A stretch of 64,000 nt of DNA from Telopea speciosissima (GCF_018873765.1 NC_057918.1:13152862-13216861); one strand, 5' to 3'. Positions 23,403-35,812 are shown, numbered from the stretch's first letter. The notes: generated by a model from the sequence alone, not told the origin. Made by a program: numbers and translations.

Positions 23403-24464
23403 TCTAGTCCTACATATATTTTAGAACTTTTTATTAAAAAAAAGCTTATATTATATAGATCGGTTTGCCCAAAAAAAAGATAATCTTCTAATTTGAATCA
23501 GCCGATTGCACCGATTTCGATTAATGATTTGGATAGACCGATTCTGTTGATTCTGATCCGATTCTTTGAAACCATTAATATATCCCTAGAAAGAGCCAAA
23601 GACTACTCCTCCTCAAAGGCTCTAAACGATAAGGTTGGGACACTGTTCTGTTTTGTTTCTGTTCCTGTTCTGTTCTCTCTTGTCCGGTACAGAGATTTTG
23701 TCCTGAGATACTCTGACATGTTGAGGCTAAAAGCTCTACTTTTTCTCTTCTGTCTTCACTCTTTTTCTTATTTTTGGGGGAGACCAATCCATGAAAGTCA
23801 TGTGTACACTCATGTACTTATCTCAAACCCACTGGCTACTGCCACCAATAAAACCAATAATAATTGTGTGTACTTTTCTTGACTATAAGATTGTGCCAAA
23901 AGATTCTTATGACCCCAATCAAAAATGGGTAGAGATTCTCAAATGGGCCTTCTTAACAAGGCCCAATAAATTAACCAAATATAGTATGAGATTCAAGTGG
24001 GTTGGGCTTGGCCATGGATTTTAGCTTTAGAATTATAGAATGACCTCCTTGATCCCAAAAACCCAGATCTCTCTTATTTCCTGAACAAACCAACCCAACA
24101 ACTCTTTAGTCTTTACAATATCACAGGAAAAAGGTTCAACAATGCCTCTACTAGAAATTTTATTAGAAATTCTCCTCTCTCTTTTTTTTATTTTTTGCTT
24201 CAATCCCTGCTATGTCTATTAATGCTCTAGAGAAGAGCATGAGAAGGGTTTACAAGGGAAAGCTTATGAGTATGTTCTAGCTAGATTCAATGACAAGAAT
24301 AAGTTGGGAAGTTAACATAAATACTTGTCCAAGGATAATGGAATAACCTCAAATGCTGACCCTCTACAATCCCCCCAAAGGACAGAATGTGAGGAATGAA
24401 AGATGAAGGAGGCTTTTAATTAAGCCTTGTTGAAACGGTTCCCCTTTTTTTCCTGAAATTGAAA
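23403..24464. other. intergenic, no gene seen
   Basis: AT-rich sequence. The short open frames in it lack recognisable domains. A stretch with CCGATT/GATTCC words at about 23500-23570 resembles the AATCGG-rich repeats near 8.2 kb. Confidence 0.5.
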
Positions 24465-24560
24465 CATGAGCAAGGGAACTTGGGATCTGCCTGTCCACAA
24501 AGTTTCAGACTCGTTTAACTTGTCATGTGGCACTAAACGAACACAGACTAATAAGAAGCC
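24465..24560 (+). mobile_element. fragment of the MITE family seen at 61.7-62.1 kb
   Basis: GAGCAAGGGAACTTGGGATC followed by CTGCCTGTCCACAAAGTTTCAG is similar to 61973-62040. No ends were seen, so this is a diverged fragment. Confidence 0.45.
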
Positions 24561-24723
24561 CTTACTCTGCATTTTGTGCAGGAGGTTGGCCATGAGTCAA
24601 TAGTTGTGGTTTGCCCCTTTCCATACTCCCATCTCTCACCCCCCCCCCCCCAACCTCTTTTTTTGTTTTTGTGCAAGGGGCCTACTAGGGGCCATACAAG
24701 GGACTCACATAAGGGTCAGAATG

Positions 24724-24872
24724 AGTTTGGATCAGGTCCCCACATGGGAGCCATGGGGACAGATCTGGACCCTCCAGGGGTGTGAGACCCACCTCTGGTG
24801 TGTAAGACCCATGCGCCATGGAGGGTTTAGATTTGATCGCACACATCCCCATGTGGGGACTTGATCCAAACT
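24724..24872. mobile_element. fold-back MITE
   Basis: The arms AGTTTGGATCAGGTCCCCAC and the inverse of AGTTTGGATCAAGTCCCCAC face each other, and most of the 149 bp can pair. The flanks AGGGTCAGAATG (24712-24723) and AGGACAGAATG (24873-24883) look like an imperfect 11-12 bp target duplication. Like the element at 22.2 kb, this suggests a Mutator-like origin, though the two differ in sequence. Confidence 0.7.
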
Positions 24873-24922
24873 AGGACAGAATGGGGGCTAAGAGGACCAC
24901 ACTTCTTGGAAAACAAAAGTGT

Positions 24923-25118
24923 GTCAATACTTAAATGGTGCATATGCCAAGCACGGGTGAATATTAAGCCCTGTCTATTTGATGGTGAGAATGGGATGGG
25001 AATGTTATGAGACTGGATCCGTCGATACTTAAATGGTGCATATGCCAAGTACGGGTGAATATTAAGCCCCGTTTATTTGACGATGAGAATGGGGTGGGAA
25101 TGTTATGGGATTGGATCC
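24923..25118. repeat. 98 bp tandem repeat, two copies
   Basis: 24923-25020 and 25021-25118 are the same length and nearly identical. Both begin GTC(A/G)ATACTTAAATGG and contain GCATATGCCAAG and GAATATTAAGCCC. No ORF of significance. Confidence 0.85.
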
Positions 25119-26106
25119 CACAGTGTAGTAGGTTTGGGAATTGGGTGGAATTTTTACTTTTTTATTAATAGTAATCAAAGTCCTTTGTTTTTTATGAGAC
25201 TTGTATATACGGGTGAGATCTTCAAGTGTCACTTCAACGGTCAAAGTATTTAATATTGTTCCATGAAATGAGCTTTTGTAAGTTCACCATTGAGTTATAC
25301 AACAATTGAAATGAAATTTTAGAATGCGACATCAACACTTTTCCACCCTAGTATGCTATATAATTTAGGTTAAAAAAAAGTGCATTACAATCAAGTACCC
25401 GTCATACCATTGTACTATGTACTCTATATGCTATATAAAACATGTATCCTTTTTGTCTATTATTTTATTTCTAAAATTATTTAAGTTAAGGGTAAAAATA
25501 TATATATATATATTTTTAACATATATTAAAAAGGACTAACCATCAGGATATTCTCATGAGTTGTTTTATTTTTCATGTTTTCAAGTACACATGTGAAATA
25601 ATTAGATGATATCATTGTTGGATTGCACTCAAAAAAAAAAAAAAAAAATTACAAATTATTTGACAACCTCAATAAAAAAATCGCACTCTTCTTATAATAA
25701 TAAAAAATAAAAAATAAAAAGATAAAGAAAAATGAAAAAAAACCCCTTCTCTAAAGATTATACAATCTTTCACTAACGTTCATATGGTAACCGAGAATAT
25801 CATAATGGATTGTTTGGAGCTCCAGTGAATTTGTAATTAAGGGTGTTAGTTTAAATTTAAATCGGGGTTTTCCGATCTAAATCCAAATCTGCTGCAAGAA
25901 GTTGTTTTCAGACTTGAATCGGTGACCACTGAAAACTGATTCGGTTTCGGTTGACCTATTTCGATTTGCCAATTTTAAAATCGTCACGAATGCACTTACG
26001 TCTTCACCGAGTCACCGACACGATTGAGTTTTAGCGCCGCACCGCAGCCCTACGTAGTGGCAACGGAAATTCCAGGAAATGATAGTAGTAGTGTGGAGTG
26101 ACTCAA
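25119..26106. other. intergenic upstream of the E-class PPR gene
   Basis: Very AT-rich with A-tracts near 25630 and 25700 and a TA run at about 25500. The last ~200 bases become more GC-rich and probably contain the promoter and leader of the PPR gene; no motif could be assigned. Confidence 0.5.
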
Positions 26107-26160
26107 ATGGCGAACATGTGTTCGGAGGAGTTGTGGGAGCTTCTGATCATAGAAGAGTAA
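26107..26160 (+). promoter_or_regulatory. upstream ORF of the E-class PPR gene
   Basis: A 17-codon frame starting MANMCSEELWEL and ending in TAA six bases before the PPR start codon. If the transcript begins upstream of 26107, ribosomes would meet it first and could only reach the PPR start by leaky scanning or reinitiation over a very short gap. The transcript start is unknown. Confidence 0.4.
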
Positions 26161-26166
26161 AAAAAG

Positions 26167-28302
26167 ATGAAACTCATCTCTCTATTGCAGAGACATGGCC
26201 TTCGCATCCAGAAATATCCTCTTCATTGGAGGTCTTTTTTTAGCAACTCTACCTTCGAACAACAACTAGAAACTCTCGATATCAATCGAACCATTGCTTC
26301 AGTTAATTCCATCTATTCGAACCCCTGTTTTTCTCTGTTGGGTCTCTGCAACACCCTCGGCTCTCTCAAGAAAATCCATGGTTTGCTCACCGTCCATGGT
26401 CTAACAGATGACCTTCTCTGCCAAACCAAATTAGTTAGCTTGTATGGTTTCTTCGGGGATGTCAAGTGCGCCCGCTCTGTCTTTGATCAAATAAGAGAAC
26501 CGGACCTTTACTCATGGAAGGTGATGATCAGATGGTATTTCTTGAGCGATTCCTATCCAGAGCTTATTCGGCTTTATACCCATATGAGACAATGCCTCAA
26601 AGAGCAAGACAACGTTGTTTTTAGCGTTGTGTTGAAGGCTTGCAGTGAACTGCATGATCTGGATGAAGGGAGAAAGCTTCACTGCCAGATTGTTAAATTT
26701 GGGAATCCTGATAGTTTTGTAATGACGGGTCTGGTGGATATGTATGCCAAGTGTGGAGAAATCGTATGTTCTCGTGCTGTGTTTGAAGAAATTCCCGACA
26801 GAAATGTTGTTTCTTGGACTTCAATGATCGCGGGCTATGTGCAGAATGATTGCCCAGAAGAAGCACTAGTGTTATTTAATCGCATGAGACAAGGGATGAT
26901 TGATGCTAACCAAGTCACCATGGGAAGCTTGCTTACGGCATGCACAAAGTTAGGTGCTCTGAATCAGGGAAAATGGGTCCACGGATTCATAATAAAAGAA
27001 GGTATCGTCATGAATTCATGCTTAGTAACTGCCCTGCTGAATATGTATGTAAAATGCGGGATGATCACTGATGCTCGTTCAACATTTGATGAGCTGCCTA
27101 TAGTTGATCTTGTCTCATGGACAGCAATGATTGTTGGATACACTCAGAGAAACTACCCGGATGAGGCATTAAGGCTATACACAGACAAGAAATGGGCTAG
27201 TCTCTTGCCCAACTCTGTTACTATTGCGAGTGTTCTTTCTGCATGTGGACAGTCAGGTAATTCAAATTTGGGAAGGTCAGTTCATGGCATTGGGATTAAA
27301 CTAGGCCTAGAAGATGGCACTGTGAGGAATGGTCTTATTGATATGTATGCAAAAGGCCATATGATTGGAGATGCTTATTACATATTCCGGACAGTTTCAG
27401 ACAAGGATGTGATTGCTTGGAATTCAATGATTACTGGGTATGCCCTGAATGGGTCTGCTCATGAAGCCATGACACTTTTTCACCAGATGAGATTGGATTT
27501 TGTCGCACCTGATGCAATCACAGTTGTTGGTGTCCTCTCTGCCTGTGCTTGTATGGGTTCCCTGCATTTAGGTTGCTCATTACATGCTTATGCTATAAAA
27601 GAAGGCTTTTTATCATCCAATGTACGTCTTGGCACTGCCCTTCTCAATTTCTATGCTAAATGTGGAGATGCAGGATCTGCTCGCAAAGTTTTTGACGGTA
27701 TGGAAGAGAAGAACACAGTGACATGGAGTGCGATGATGGGTGGATATGGCATGCATGGTGATGCCAGTGAGTCCCTCGCACTATTTACTGAAATGTTGAG
27801 TAAAAATGTGGAGCCCAACGAAGTAATCTTCACAAGCATTTTATCTGCTTGTAGCCATACAGGGATGGTTGGGGAAGGGTGGAGGTATTTCAATTCCATG
27901 TGTCGAGAGTATCAATTTGTGCCTTCCATGAAGCATTATGTTTGCATGGTTGATCTACTGGCTCGGGCTGGCAGGATAGAAGAAGCCTTGGCATTTATAG
28001 AGACAATGCCAGTTCAACCAGATGTCAGTGTTTTTGGAGCTTTACTCCATGGATGTAGACTCCATTCAAGGTTGGATCTTGGAGAGTTGGGAGTGAAGAA
28101 GATGCTGGAGTTGCAACCTGATAGTGCAGGGTACTATGTGCTCATCTCCAATTTCTATGCTTCAGATGGGAGGTGGAACAAGGCCAATGAAGTGAGGGAG
28201 TTAATGAAGCACAGAGGATTGAGCAAGTCACCAGGGTGTAGCCTAATGGAAATGGACAGTGGCAACCATTTCTCTGCCTTGAGAGTGGCATCTCTCTCAT
28301 AG
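26167..28302 (+). CDS. PLS/E-class pentatricopeptide repeat protein, organelle-targeted
   Basis: An intronless frame of 711 residues. The N-terminus (MKLISLLQRHGLRIQ, basic, no acidic residues early on) suits a mitochondrial presequence. From about residue 60 to 600 it is an array of PLS-type repeats with typical blocks such as GLVDMYAKCGEI, NVVSWTSMIAGYVQN and NTVTWSAMMGGYGMHG. It ends in an E domain (ALLHGCRLHSRLDLGE ... YYVLISNFYASDGRWN) and has no DYW domain. Such proteins bind specific organelle RNA sites, usually for C-to-U editing together with a partner deaminase; the target is unknown. The closest Arabidopsis relative I can recall is At2g03380, of similar layout. The chosen ATG is the first in frame. 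Confidence 0.92.
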   Translation: MKLISLLQRHGLRIQKYPLHWRSFFSNSTFEQQLETLDINRTIASVNSIYSNPCFSLLGLCNTLGSLKKIHGLLTVHGLTDDLLCQTKLVSLYGFFGDVKCARSVFDQIREPDLYSWKVMIRWYFLSDSYPELIRLYTHMRQCLKEQDNVVFSVVLKACSELHDLDEGRKLHCQIVKFGNPDSFVMTGLVDMYAKCGEIVCSRAVFEEIPDRNVVSWTSMIAGYVQNDCPEEALVLFNRMRQGMIDANQVTMGSLLTACTKLGALNQGKWVHGFIIKEGIVMNSCLVTALLNMYVKCGMITDARSTFDELPIVDLVSWTAMIVGYTQRNYPDEALRLYTDKKWASLLPNSVTIASVLSACGQSGNSNLGRSVHGIGIKLGLEDGTVRNGLIDMYAKGHMIGDAYYIFRTVSDKDVIAWNSMITGYALNGSAHEAMTLFHQMRLDFVAPDAITVVGVLSACACMGSLHLGCSLHAYAIKEGFLSSNVRLGTALLNFYAKCGDAGSARKVFDGMEEKNTVTWSAMMGGYGMHGDASESLALFTEMLSKNVEPNEVIFTSILSACSHTGMVGEGWRYFNSMCREYQFVPSMKHYVCMVDLLARAGRIEEALAFIETMPVQPDVSVFGALLHGCRLHSRLDLGELGVKKMLELQPDSAGYYVLISNFYASDGRWNKANEVRELMKHRGLSKSPGCSLMEMDSGNHFSALRVASLS

Positions 28303-28466
28303 TTGAAAGCATGAAGTGCACAGTTGAGAGTATCATAGTTATGAGAGTTTTGATGATGTGGAATTGTCCCTGGCTTTAAGTCTGTGGCTGCCTTGAGGTC
28401 CTTGAGGACAACTTGGAGGGGTGATAATTGAACTACTTGCATGCTTCCACGAATGACAGATGATTT

Positions 28467-28680
28467 AAGTCACCAAGAGGTAGCCTACTGGAAATGGATG
28501 AGTATGACAGCAACCATTTCTCTGCTTTGAAAATGGTATCTCTTCCCTAGCTAAATGATTGAGTGCAGATGGAGAGGATCACGGTTATAAGAGCTGAGAT
28601 GAGGTAGAAAGGCCCCTGATTTAAGTTTGTGGCTTCCATAAGATGATTGCTCTAATCAGGGGGCTGATGATGAATGAGTC
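28467..28680 (+). pseudogene. tandem partial duplicate of the PPR gene's 3' end
   Basis: From AAGTCACCAAGAGGTAGCC onward this repeats 28225-28430 (the last ~25 codons and the 3' flank of the PPR gene) at an offset of about 242 bp. It includes the GCAACCATTTCTCTGC block and the downstream TTTAAGT(C/T)TGTGGCT block. There is scattered divergence, and it cannot encode a PPR protein. Further weak echoes (ACATGCTTCAGA at about 28696 and 28882) suggest more rounds of duplication. Confidence 0.7.
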
Positions 28681-29094
28681 CCCCTTTGCCATGGACATGC
28701 TTCAGAATTAAACTGCATTCAAGGGGTGATGTCCATAGCTGGCATGTGTGGTTATGTTCCTGGAGTCAGGAGGATAAGAAGAGGTAATGGCTCCTGAAGC
28801 TGCAAATTTGTAGCCAAATGTAAGATACTTCATGATAGTCCAGATGGGTCATCATCAGTTGAATCTATTCTTTGCTGCAGACATGCTTCAGACTGCCCTT
28901 GATGGAGTGGTTTCCTCTACAATGCACATGCAGGAATTGACAGTTGATGGTTTATCAGCTTGCTTTGTGGGTTCTATATAGATGGTTAGTGTCATCGGAC
29001 TAGAAACATGCGGGAGGAAATTGAACACACCTGGGTTTATGTGTATAGACTGAGAGAATACATGCTAACAAAGCTCACTGTTGGAAAATCAATT

Positions 29095-29210
29095 ATTGTT
29101 GGTCTTTTGATATGTACGCAAAATGCCATGGTATTGGAGATGCTCAACACATATTCCAGACAGTTTCAGACAAGGGAGAGATTGCTTGGAATTCAATGAT
29201 TACTGGGTAA
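29095..29210 (+). pseudogene. PPR gene fragment
   Basis: About 110 bases closely match 27332-27446 within the PPR gene, from GGTCTT(A)TTGATATGTA(T/C)GC to GGAATTCAATGATTACTGGG. A single-base deletion near its left end and the lack of flanking PPR sequence show it is a dead fragment. It lies 0.8 kb downstream of the functional gene, so it probably remains from a local duplication. Confidence 0.75.
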
Positions 29211-30209
29211 GACTAGAATGGGATACCCCATATTTTTGGTAAACAACGAGTAACATATCCAAGTCATTTACTGCTTTATCTAGAGGTTGGTCTGAACTTG
29301 TAGATTCATCTGGTTGCAAATTTGAATGCTTAGGATTCTCCATTTCCAGATGCAGAATGTACTAAGCTATTCTATAAGAGTACCAGCTGGTATGCTATTC
29401 TTTCTACCACATTCAAAGACCTTCTCCTCCCATACGCAGTCATATAATAGCATGGAACCATTGATCTCCAGTATAGCCTGATGGTCTACAACATGTTGCA
29501 CATGAGAACATGTTTCTCAGTCACTTTCCTATTTATTACGATACTGTACTTCATTGAGGAAAGATAGATGTAAAAGTTATAATAGGATAGTACACCAGAA
29601 CTATTATACTAGTATAGTAAGTAAAAGTTAATAGTATTAAACAAAACCAGGACAGAGTATAGCAATGGTATTCAGTGATACCTGCCATGGCTTTCTTATT
29701 TTTTGTTATTTGTCAAGGTTTGGCAATCATTCAGTCTTTGTTGTTTCACAGGGTTGATGCCAGACAGGAATGGCGAGTCACTAATAGACGGGAGGACTGA
29801 GTTTCAGTGTTTCAAGCACATACCGTATCATAAATAGATGGCCCAGATTAGAAGATTCCATTTAAACGGATTCTGTGAAGGTTCAAAAGTTGGGGCGGTG
29901 TAGATACCATCGCGAATGTTCCTATTGGTACTGCACATCGAGCCTTGGTACGCCGTAGAGCACTGTATGATCCGTCTGATACAGCATGTCGCACATGCAG
30001 TTTTGCTGTCTTAAAGGTTCTAGTTGTGCGCCATCTATGAGCCTAAATCTAAGGAGTTCGGTTGCACGGCTGATAGTAAAGAGGACCATTCAGCCTCTCG
30101 TAGTCTAAGCTTTGACACTGCAACTTCTTACTCATGAGAATGGTGAGACAATATTAGATGAATGGAAGATCAGAATAAAATCTATTCCTGCTGTAACTAG
30201 TACAACCCC
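29211..30209. other. unassigned spacer
   Basis: No gene recognised. 29880-30100 is less AT-rich than its surroundings but no frame stays open. The sequence resumes at 36832 after the copia element. Confidence 0.5.
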
Positions 30210-30214
30210 TAAAG

Positions 30215-31236
30215 TGTTATACTAGACATATACTGTAAGACAAAGCAGATATACAGAAATAGAGAAATACCTGTTATCGCACACCAGTTGCAGAGTGAAA
30301 TGAACCAGAAAGGAAGAAGCACGGACAATCGAGTTGAGTCGTATCTGTAAGATACTTTCCTTAAGGATTTAGATGCCCCCTCTTCTGCAACGGGGTTGAC
30401 CTTGCACCTTACCCTCCAAGATAAATACAACTCCTAAACGTATAGGTTGCAGAACCTAATACGAGTACCAAGGATATCAAACGGCTATACAACCCTCTTA
30501 TTACTTAAATGAAAATACAGTATCTGTCTCTGGAACGGACTGTTGCAGGGACAATACGTCTCTGTTGTCTATATCAAAAACAGGCATGACATGGTGTATA
30601 TATATAATACTGGAGTACCCTTTCATGAAGGGATACATCCGTATGAATACAGGTGATATACGTACAGGGGTGTAACCCTTACATGGGAGGTGTGACCGTA
30701 TGTATACCTCCACGTACAGGGAGGGGGTGTAACTATTCATATATATGTACGAATAGACAAGTGTGGTTCAACCGTATAGATGAACCACGGGTGAACCAAA
30801 TCGAGTTTTAAACAAAACATTAAAACTCCTATAAGGTTTTGTCCACACCCACACCCACACCCCGACCTCGACCTCGGCCACGGCCGGCTTGGCTCGGCTC
30901 GGCGCGCGCGCGCGATTCAAAAGCACCCCAAGGACCCCCCACACACTAGAGAGTAGGGTGTCTTCCTCTCCAAAAGGCTCACACCTTAAGGAAACAATCC
31001 TATATATATACCCCTCAAGTAACTCTCCCACAACCAATGTGGGACTATTCTTGAGCTCAATTCTAGCCTCTTGCACACAAGAGAGTACAACCAATTTCAA
31101 ACAAAATAGAGGAGGGAAACAAAAGAAGAGGGAATGAAACAAAACACAATTTTGAAACTTTGACACACACTTGAAAAAGTGCTTTTTGAAACAAGTGCTT
31201 TGACCCAAAGTGCTTCTATAAAATAATAATACAACA
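30215..31236 (-). repeat. 3' LTR of the copia element
   Basis: A 1022 bp repeat beginning TGTTATACTAG and ending ATACAACA on the + strand (on the minus strand TGTTGTAT...TAACA). It is nearly identical to 35813-36826. The largest difference is in a CACACCC/CGACCTCGG low-complexity tract near 30845-30910. Confidence 0.95.
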
Positions 31237-31819
31237 ATTCCCCCACAAGTTTCAAAATAGTGATACATATCGAGTGATAAGTATATTAGACATAGTAGGA
31301 CACATCGTTGCAGGTGTCTTCAGGACTTGAACCTACACTAGGTCTGATGAACTACGCCACAAAGTACAGGTGAAGTCAGACTTCTTGAACCTTTCCTCAT
31401 CGGTGTAGCAGACTAGTTCACCAGCCACATCCTACTAGTCGACCGTTTGTGATATCCCTTTTATAAAGATGGACATTTTTTAACTGGCCTTGTCCCCTAT
31501 CCTGGTCTCATAGATGCTTAGAGAATTCGCCTATAAAATTCTCATCGGTAGGCGGCCTCACCTCCTACATCTATTTAGGTCAGTCCATAGTGTGCACCAC
31601 AGTTAACACACCCCCACTTTACATGAGATCCGACTAGATTAAGAGTCTATAAGACTCATCCTCCTTCCTTTGTGGTGGTACTACTTTTCCTATCTACCTA
31701 GAATGAGCAAAAAATGTAGTAGTACTAGACAGGTCATCCAGTGACTTCGTTTGTACCCTTTGAACCTAATTCAGGAATTTACCTTTTCACATAGGTTGGG
31801 TGTCCATCACATGACCTAT

Positions 31820-34800
31820 GTCACAGGCCTTAAGCTCATTCCCTTAGATGAATCATGAATTATTTTTGTAGGCAACGGTTTTGTGAAAACATCAGCTAAG
31901 TTGCTTTCAGATTTCACAAAATCAATAGCTATTGTTCCTTCATTAATATACTGCCGTACAAAATTATGTCTTAGGCGGATGTGGCGCTTCTTTCCATTGT
32001 ACATTTTATTCTTAGCTTTAGCTATTGCCGCTTGATTATCACAATGAAGTGATATCGAAGGCAATGGTTTTGGCCACAATGGAATATCTGCTATCAAAGT
32101 TCTGAGCCACTCTGCTTCAGTTCCCACCTTTTCCAAAGCTATAAACTCAGCTTCCATGGTGGATCCTGTACCACAGGATTGCTTTACCGATTTTCACGAA
32201 ATCGCTCCACCGCCTAGTGTGAAAACATATCCACTAGTTGCTAATGTTTCCTTGGTATCTGAAATCCAATTAGCATCACAATAGCCCTCTAACACGGCTG
32301 GTCTTCCACTGTAGTGAAGGCCATAGGCTATCGTTCCCTTTAAATATCGCAATAATCTTGTCATGGCATGCCAATGCTCTATACTTGGATTATGAGTGTA
32401 TTGACTCAATTTCCCAACTGCTAAAGCGATATCTGGTCTGGTGCAGTTCATTAGATATGTAACTGAACCAATGATTTGTGAGTATTTCTTTTGGGAGACA
32501 GGTTCCCCCAAATTCTTTTGTAAAAAACAATTAATGTCCAAAGGTGTTTTAACCGATGATAAATCATTATAACCATACTTCTTTAGTATGGTTTCAACAT
32601 AATGGGATTGGGATAATATAATCTCTTTTTCTTTTCTGATGATCTTAATTCCAAGAATTACATCAGCCTCCCCCATGTCCTTTGTATCAAACTTAGACAT
32701 TAAGAAACCTTTAGTTTGCTTTACAATGTCTAAACTCGTTCCCATTATCAACATGTCATCTACATAAAGTACGATGAACACACATTTGCCTTTATGGAAC
32801 TTACTATACAAGCACCTATCAGCATCATTTATGAGAAAACCATTCGATACAAGTACCGAATCAAGTTTTTCATGCCACTGTTTTGGAGCTTGTTTGAGTC
32901 CATAAAGTGATCTAACCAACTTACATACCTTGTGTTCTTGTCCAGGCACAACATAACCTTCAGGTTGCTTAATGTATATTTCTTCTACCAAGTCACCATT
33001 TAGAAACGCTGTTTTCACGTCCATTTGATGTATAACCAAATTATACATAGATGCAATAGCCATCATTACTCGTATAGTAGTTATTCTTGCTACTGGAGCA
33101 AATGTGTCAAAGTAATCTATATTCTTCTTTTGTCTAAAGCCTTTTACTACTAACCGGGCTTTAACCTTATCTAGTGATCCATCTGGTTTCAATTTCTTTT
33201 GAAATATCCACTTAGTGTCCAACACTTTGGAACCTTTAGGTAAGTCAACTAATATCCATGTGTGATTGGCTAAAATGGAATCTAGTTCACTTTTGATGGC
33301 CTCTTTCCAAAACACGGCATCTAAAGATGTCACCGCTTTTTATACGATAAAGGATCATTGTCTAAAAGATAGACAACCCAATCACCATCCGAAAAAGTAG
33401 TTTTCTTTTGCCTTTTACTTTTCCGTAATTGACTTGAATCACTAGATATAGGTGCAATATTCTTTGACACTTCTTGGCCAAAAGATGATACACTACTATC
33501 CACCTTCCCTTCTAATAGGTTAGACTTAAGAGGGAATACATTCTCAAAGAATTCTGCATCCCTTGATTCAATGATATCATTTTCGTCAAACACATCATCT
33601 ATGGTTTTAATAACCATAAATCGATATGCAGTACTGTGAGCTGCATATCCAACAAAAACACAATCACATGTCTTTGGTCCTAGTTTCCTTTTCTTTGGTT
33701 CTGGTATAGCCACTTTGGCTAGACAACCCCATACCCTTAAATGCTTTATGGTAGGTTTTCTTCCATACCATAATTCAAAGGGTAACAATCCGGTTTTCTT
33801 GTGCGGAACTCTATTTAAAATATAACATGCCGATAACATGGCATCCCCCCACATGTCTAGGGGTAACCCTGAGCTTATGAGCATTGAATTCATCATTTCC
33901 TTCAATGTTCGATTCTTCCTTTCTGCCACCCCATTAGACTCAGGTTGATAAGGGGCGGTGGTCTCATGAATAATACCATGGTCCTCACAAAACTGAGAAA
34001 GATTAGAGTATTCAGTACCTCTATCAGTTCTAAGCCTTTTCACTTTCCTCCCTAATTGATTTTCCACCTCTGCCTTATAGGATATAAAAGCATTACTTGC
34101 TTCATCCTTGGACTTAAGAAGGTAAACCATGGTAAATCTAGAGTGGTCATCTATGAATGTAACAACATATTTTTTACCTCCTCTAGATTCAAGTGACTTA
34201 TAGTCACAAAGATCACTATGCACCAAATCAAGAAGGCCACTTTGTCGTTCCATTGACCTATGTGGTCTTTTAGTGAATTTTGCCTCCACACATGTGGGGC
34301 ACTTTGTCAATGGTTGCTTAATATGATTGTCTATTAAGCCTTTCTTATGCATATAAGAAATATAAGATGCATTGCAGTGACCTAATCTACCATGCCATAA
34401 ATCATAATAATCAATAAAGTAAGCAGAAGAAGCACTAGGCTTTTCTTTTATTATCTCAGAAACACTTAGTACAAATAAACCATCGCTAAGATACCCCTTG
34501 CCCACAAATACATCATTTTTCAGAACTACAAGCTTGTCAGACTCAAAAAGTAACTTCATTCCTGCCTTGTTGAGAAGCGGCCCTGAAATAAGATTGCGTC
34601 TTATTTCCGGCACATGCAGCACATTGTCCAAAACAAGTGTCTTTCCTGAAGAGAGCTTCAAAGTAATTTTCCCTTTGCCGATAACCTTGGTTGACTGAGA
34701 GTTGCCCATATAGACCTTATCATCTAAAATAGAATAACTCAAAAAAGAGTTTCGGTCCCCACAGATGTGCCTCGTAGCACCTGTGTCTATTATCCAGTCA

Positions 34801-35780
34801 TTTGGTTTTTTCAACCAAAAATACTTCGGTTATCATTGCTGCAAAGACTTCCTCTTCAGCAAGATTGACTTTTGCCTTATCTGGCAAAACCTTCTTCTTG
34901 TTCCTGCAGTCTTTCTTGAAGTGACCCGGCTTGCCGCACATGAAGCAATTTCCTTTCTTCCTCTTTGAGTTTGAACTTTTCTGAACAGGATTGCCTTTCC
35001 TCTTAAGATTTGGTTTCTTCTCTGTTTCCACCAGATGGGCATTGGATCGAATGTATCCAATGGGCTTTTCACCTTTGTCTTTAATGCGGTTCCGTTCCTC
35101 TATTTTGATGCGAACTACCACCTGATCAAAAGACCAGTCCTTCCTCTTGTGTTTCATTGTAGTTTTGAAATCCTTCCAAGAGTCAGGTAGTTTATCAATT
35201 AAAGAACTCGTGACAAACAGATCTGGTAAAATCATGTTCTCTTTAGCCAAATTCCCAACCATAACCTGGAATCTGTCTACTTGAGAAGAGATGGTTTCAC
35301 CTTCAGTCATCTGGAAGTTCAGAAAATTTGACACCACATACTTCTTTAAGCCAGCATCTTCCAGAGTATATTTGTTGACCAAAGCATTCCAAATCATGTA
35401 GGCATGATCAAAGGAATTGTAAACATTATACAATTCATTCGATAGAGCATTCAGAATCCTGTTCTTGCATTGAAAGTCTGCTTCGATCCAAGCAAGCCTC
35501 TTCATATCGAGATCAATATCCTCACTATCCGGAGGCTTGGGATCAGTCAATGCAAACGCCACCCCTATTTGCGTTAATGCAAATAGCATCATCTGCTTCC
35601 ACCGTTTAAAATTCTGCCCGGTGAACTGTGCTATCTTATCAAACTCTGAGACTATTCTCAGTTTCTCCATACTCGGTTGTATGGTAGCAGCAGTATTTTG
35701 GGCAGCGGCAGCAGTAGGGGGAAGGTCCACAGTAGCAGTAGTATCCACAGTATTATTCCCAGCCGTAGTCTTACATAGAA
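31820..35780 (-). mobile_element. copia internal region: gag, protease, integrase, RT, RNase H
   Basis: Limits and part positions are approximate. Gag (about 34.9-35.7 kb) has a UBN2-type core and one CCHC knuckle, CFMCGKPGHFKKDC. Protease (about 34.75-34.8 kb) has WIIDTGATRHIC. The pre-integrase zinc region (HGRLGHCN) and integrase core (about 33.9-34.45 kb) show the expected D, D and E surroundings, including LRTDRGTEY and NGVAERKNRT. Reverse transcriptase (about 32.5-33.25 kb) has [13 protein letters not shown] and the catalytic LYVDDML. RNase H (about 31.85-32.15 kb) has HCDNQAAIAKAKN. The region is fossil: its parts are in several frames with about three interruptions. The lineage within Ty1/copia was not settled. 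Confidence 0.9.
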
Positions 35781-35812
35781 AATAAGCCAAATAAGATCTA
35801 AATCCTTAAGAT

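Noticed and set aside
23130-23483. 117-codon frame at 23.1-23.5 kb
   Set aside because: It lies almost wholly in the solo LTR and MITE, read antisense.
30209-31268. Several frames inside the copia LTRs, repeated at 35.8-36.9 kb
   Set aside because: Both sets are the same LTR sequence; LTRs of this type do not encode proteins.
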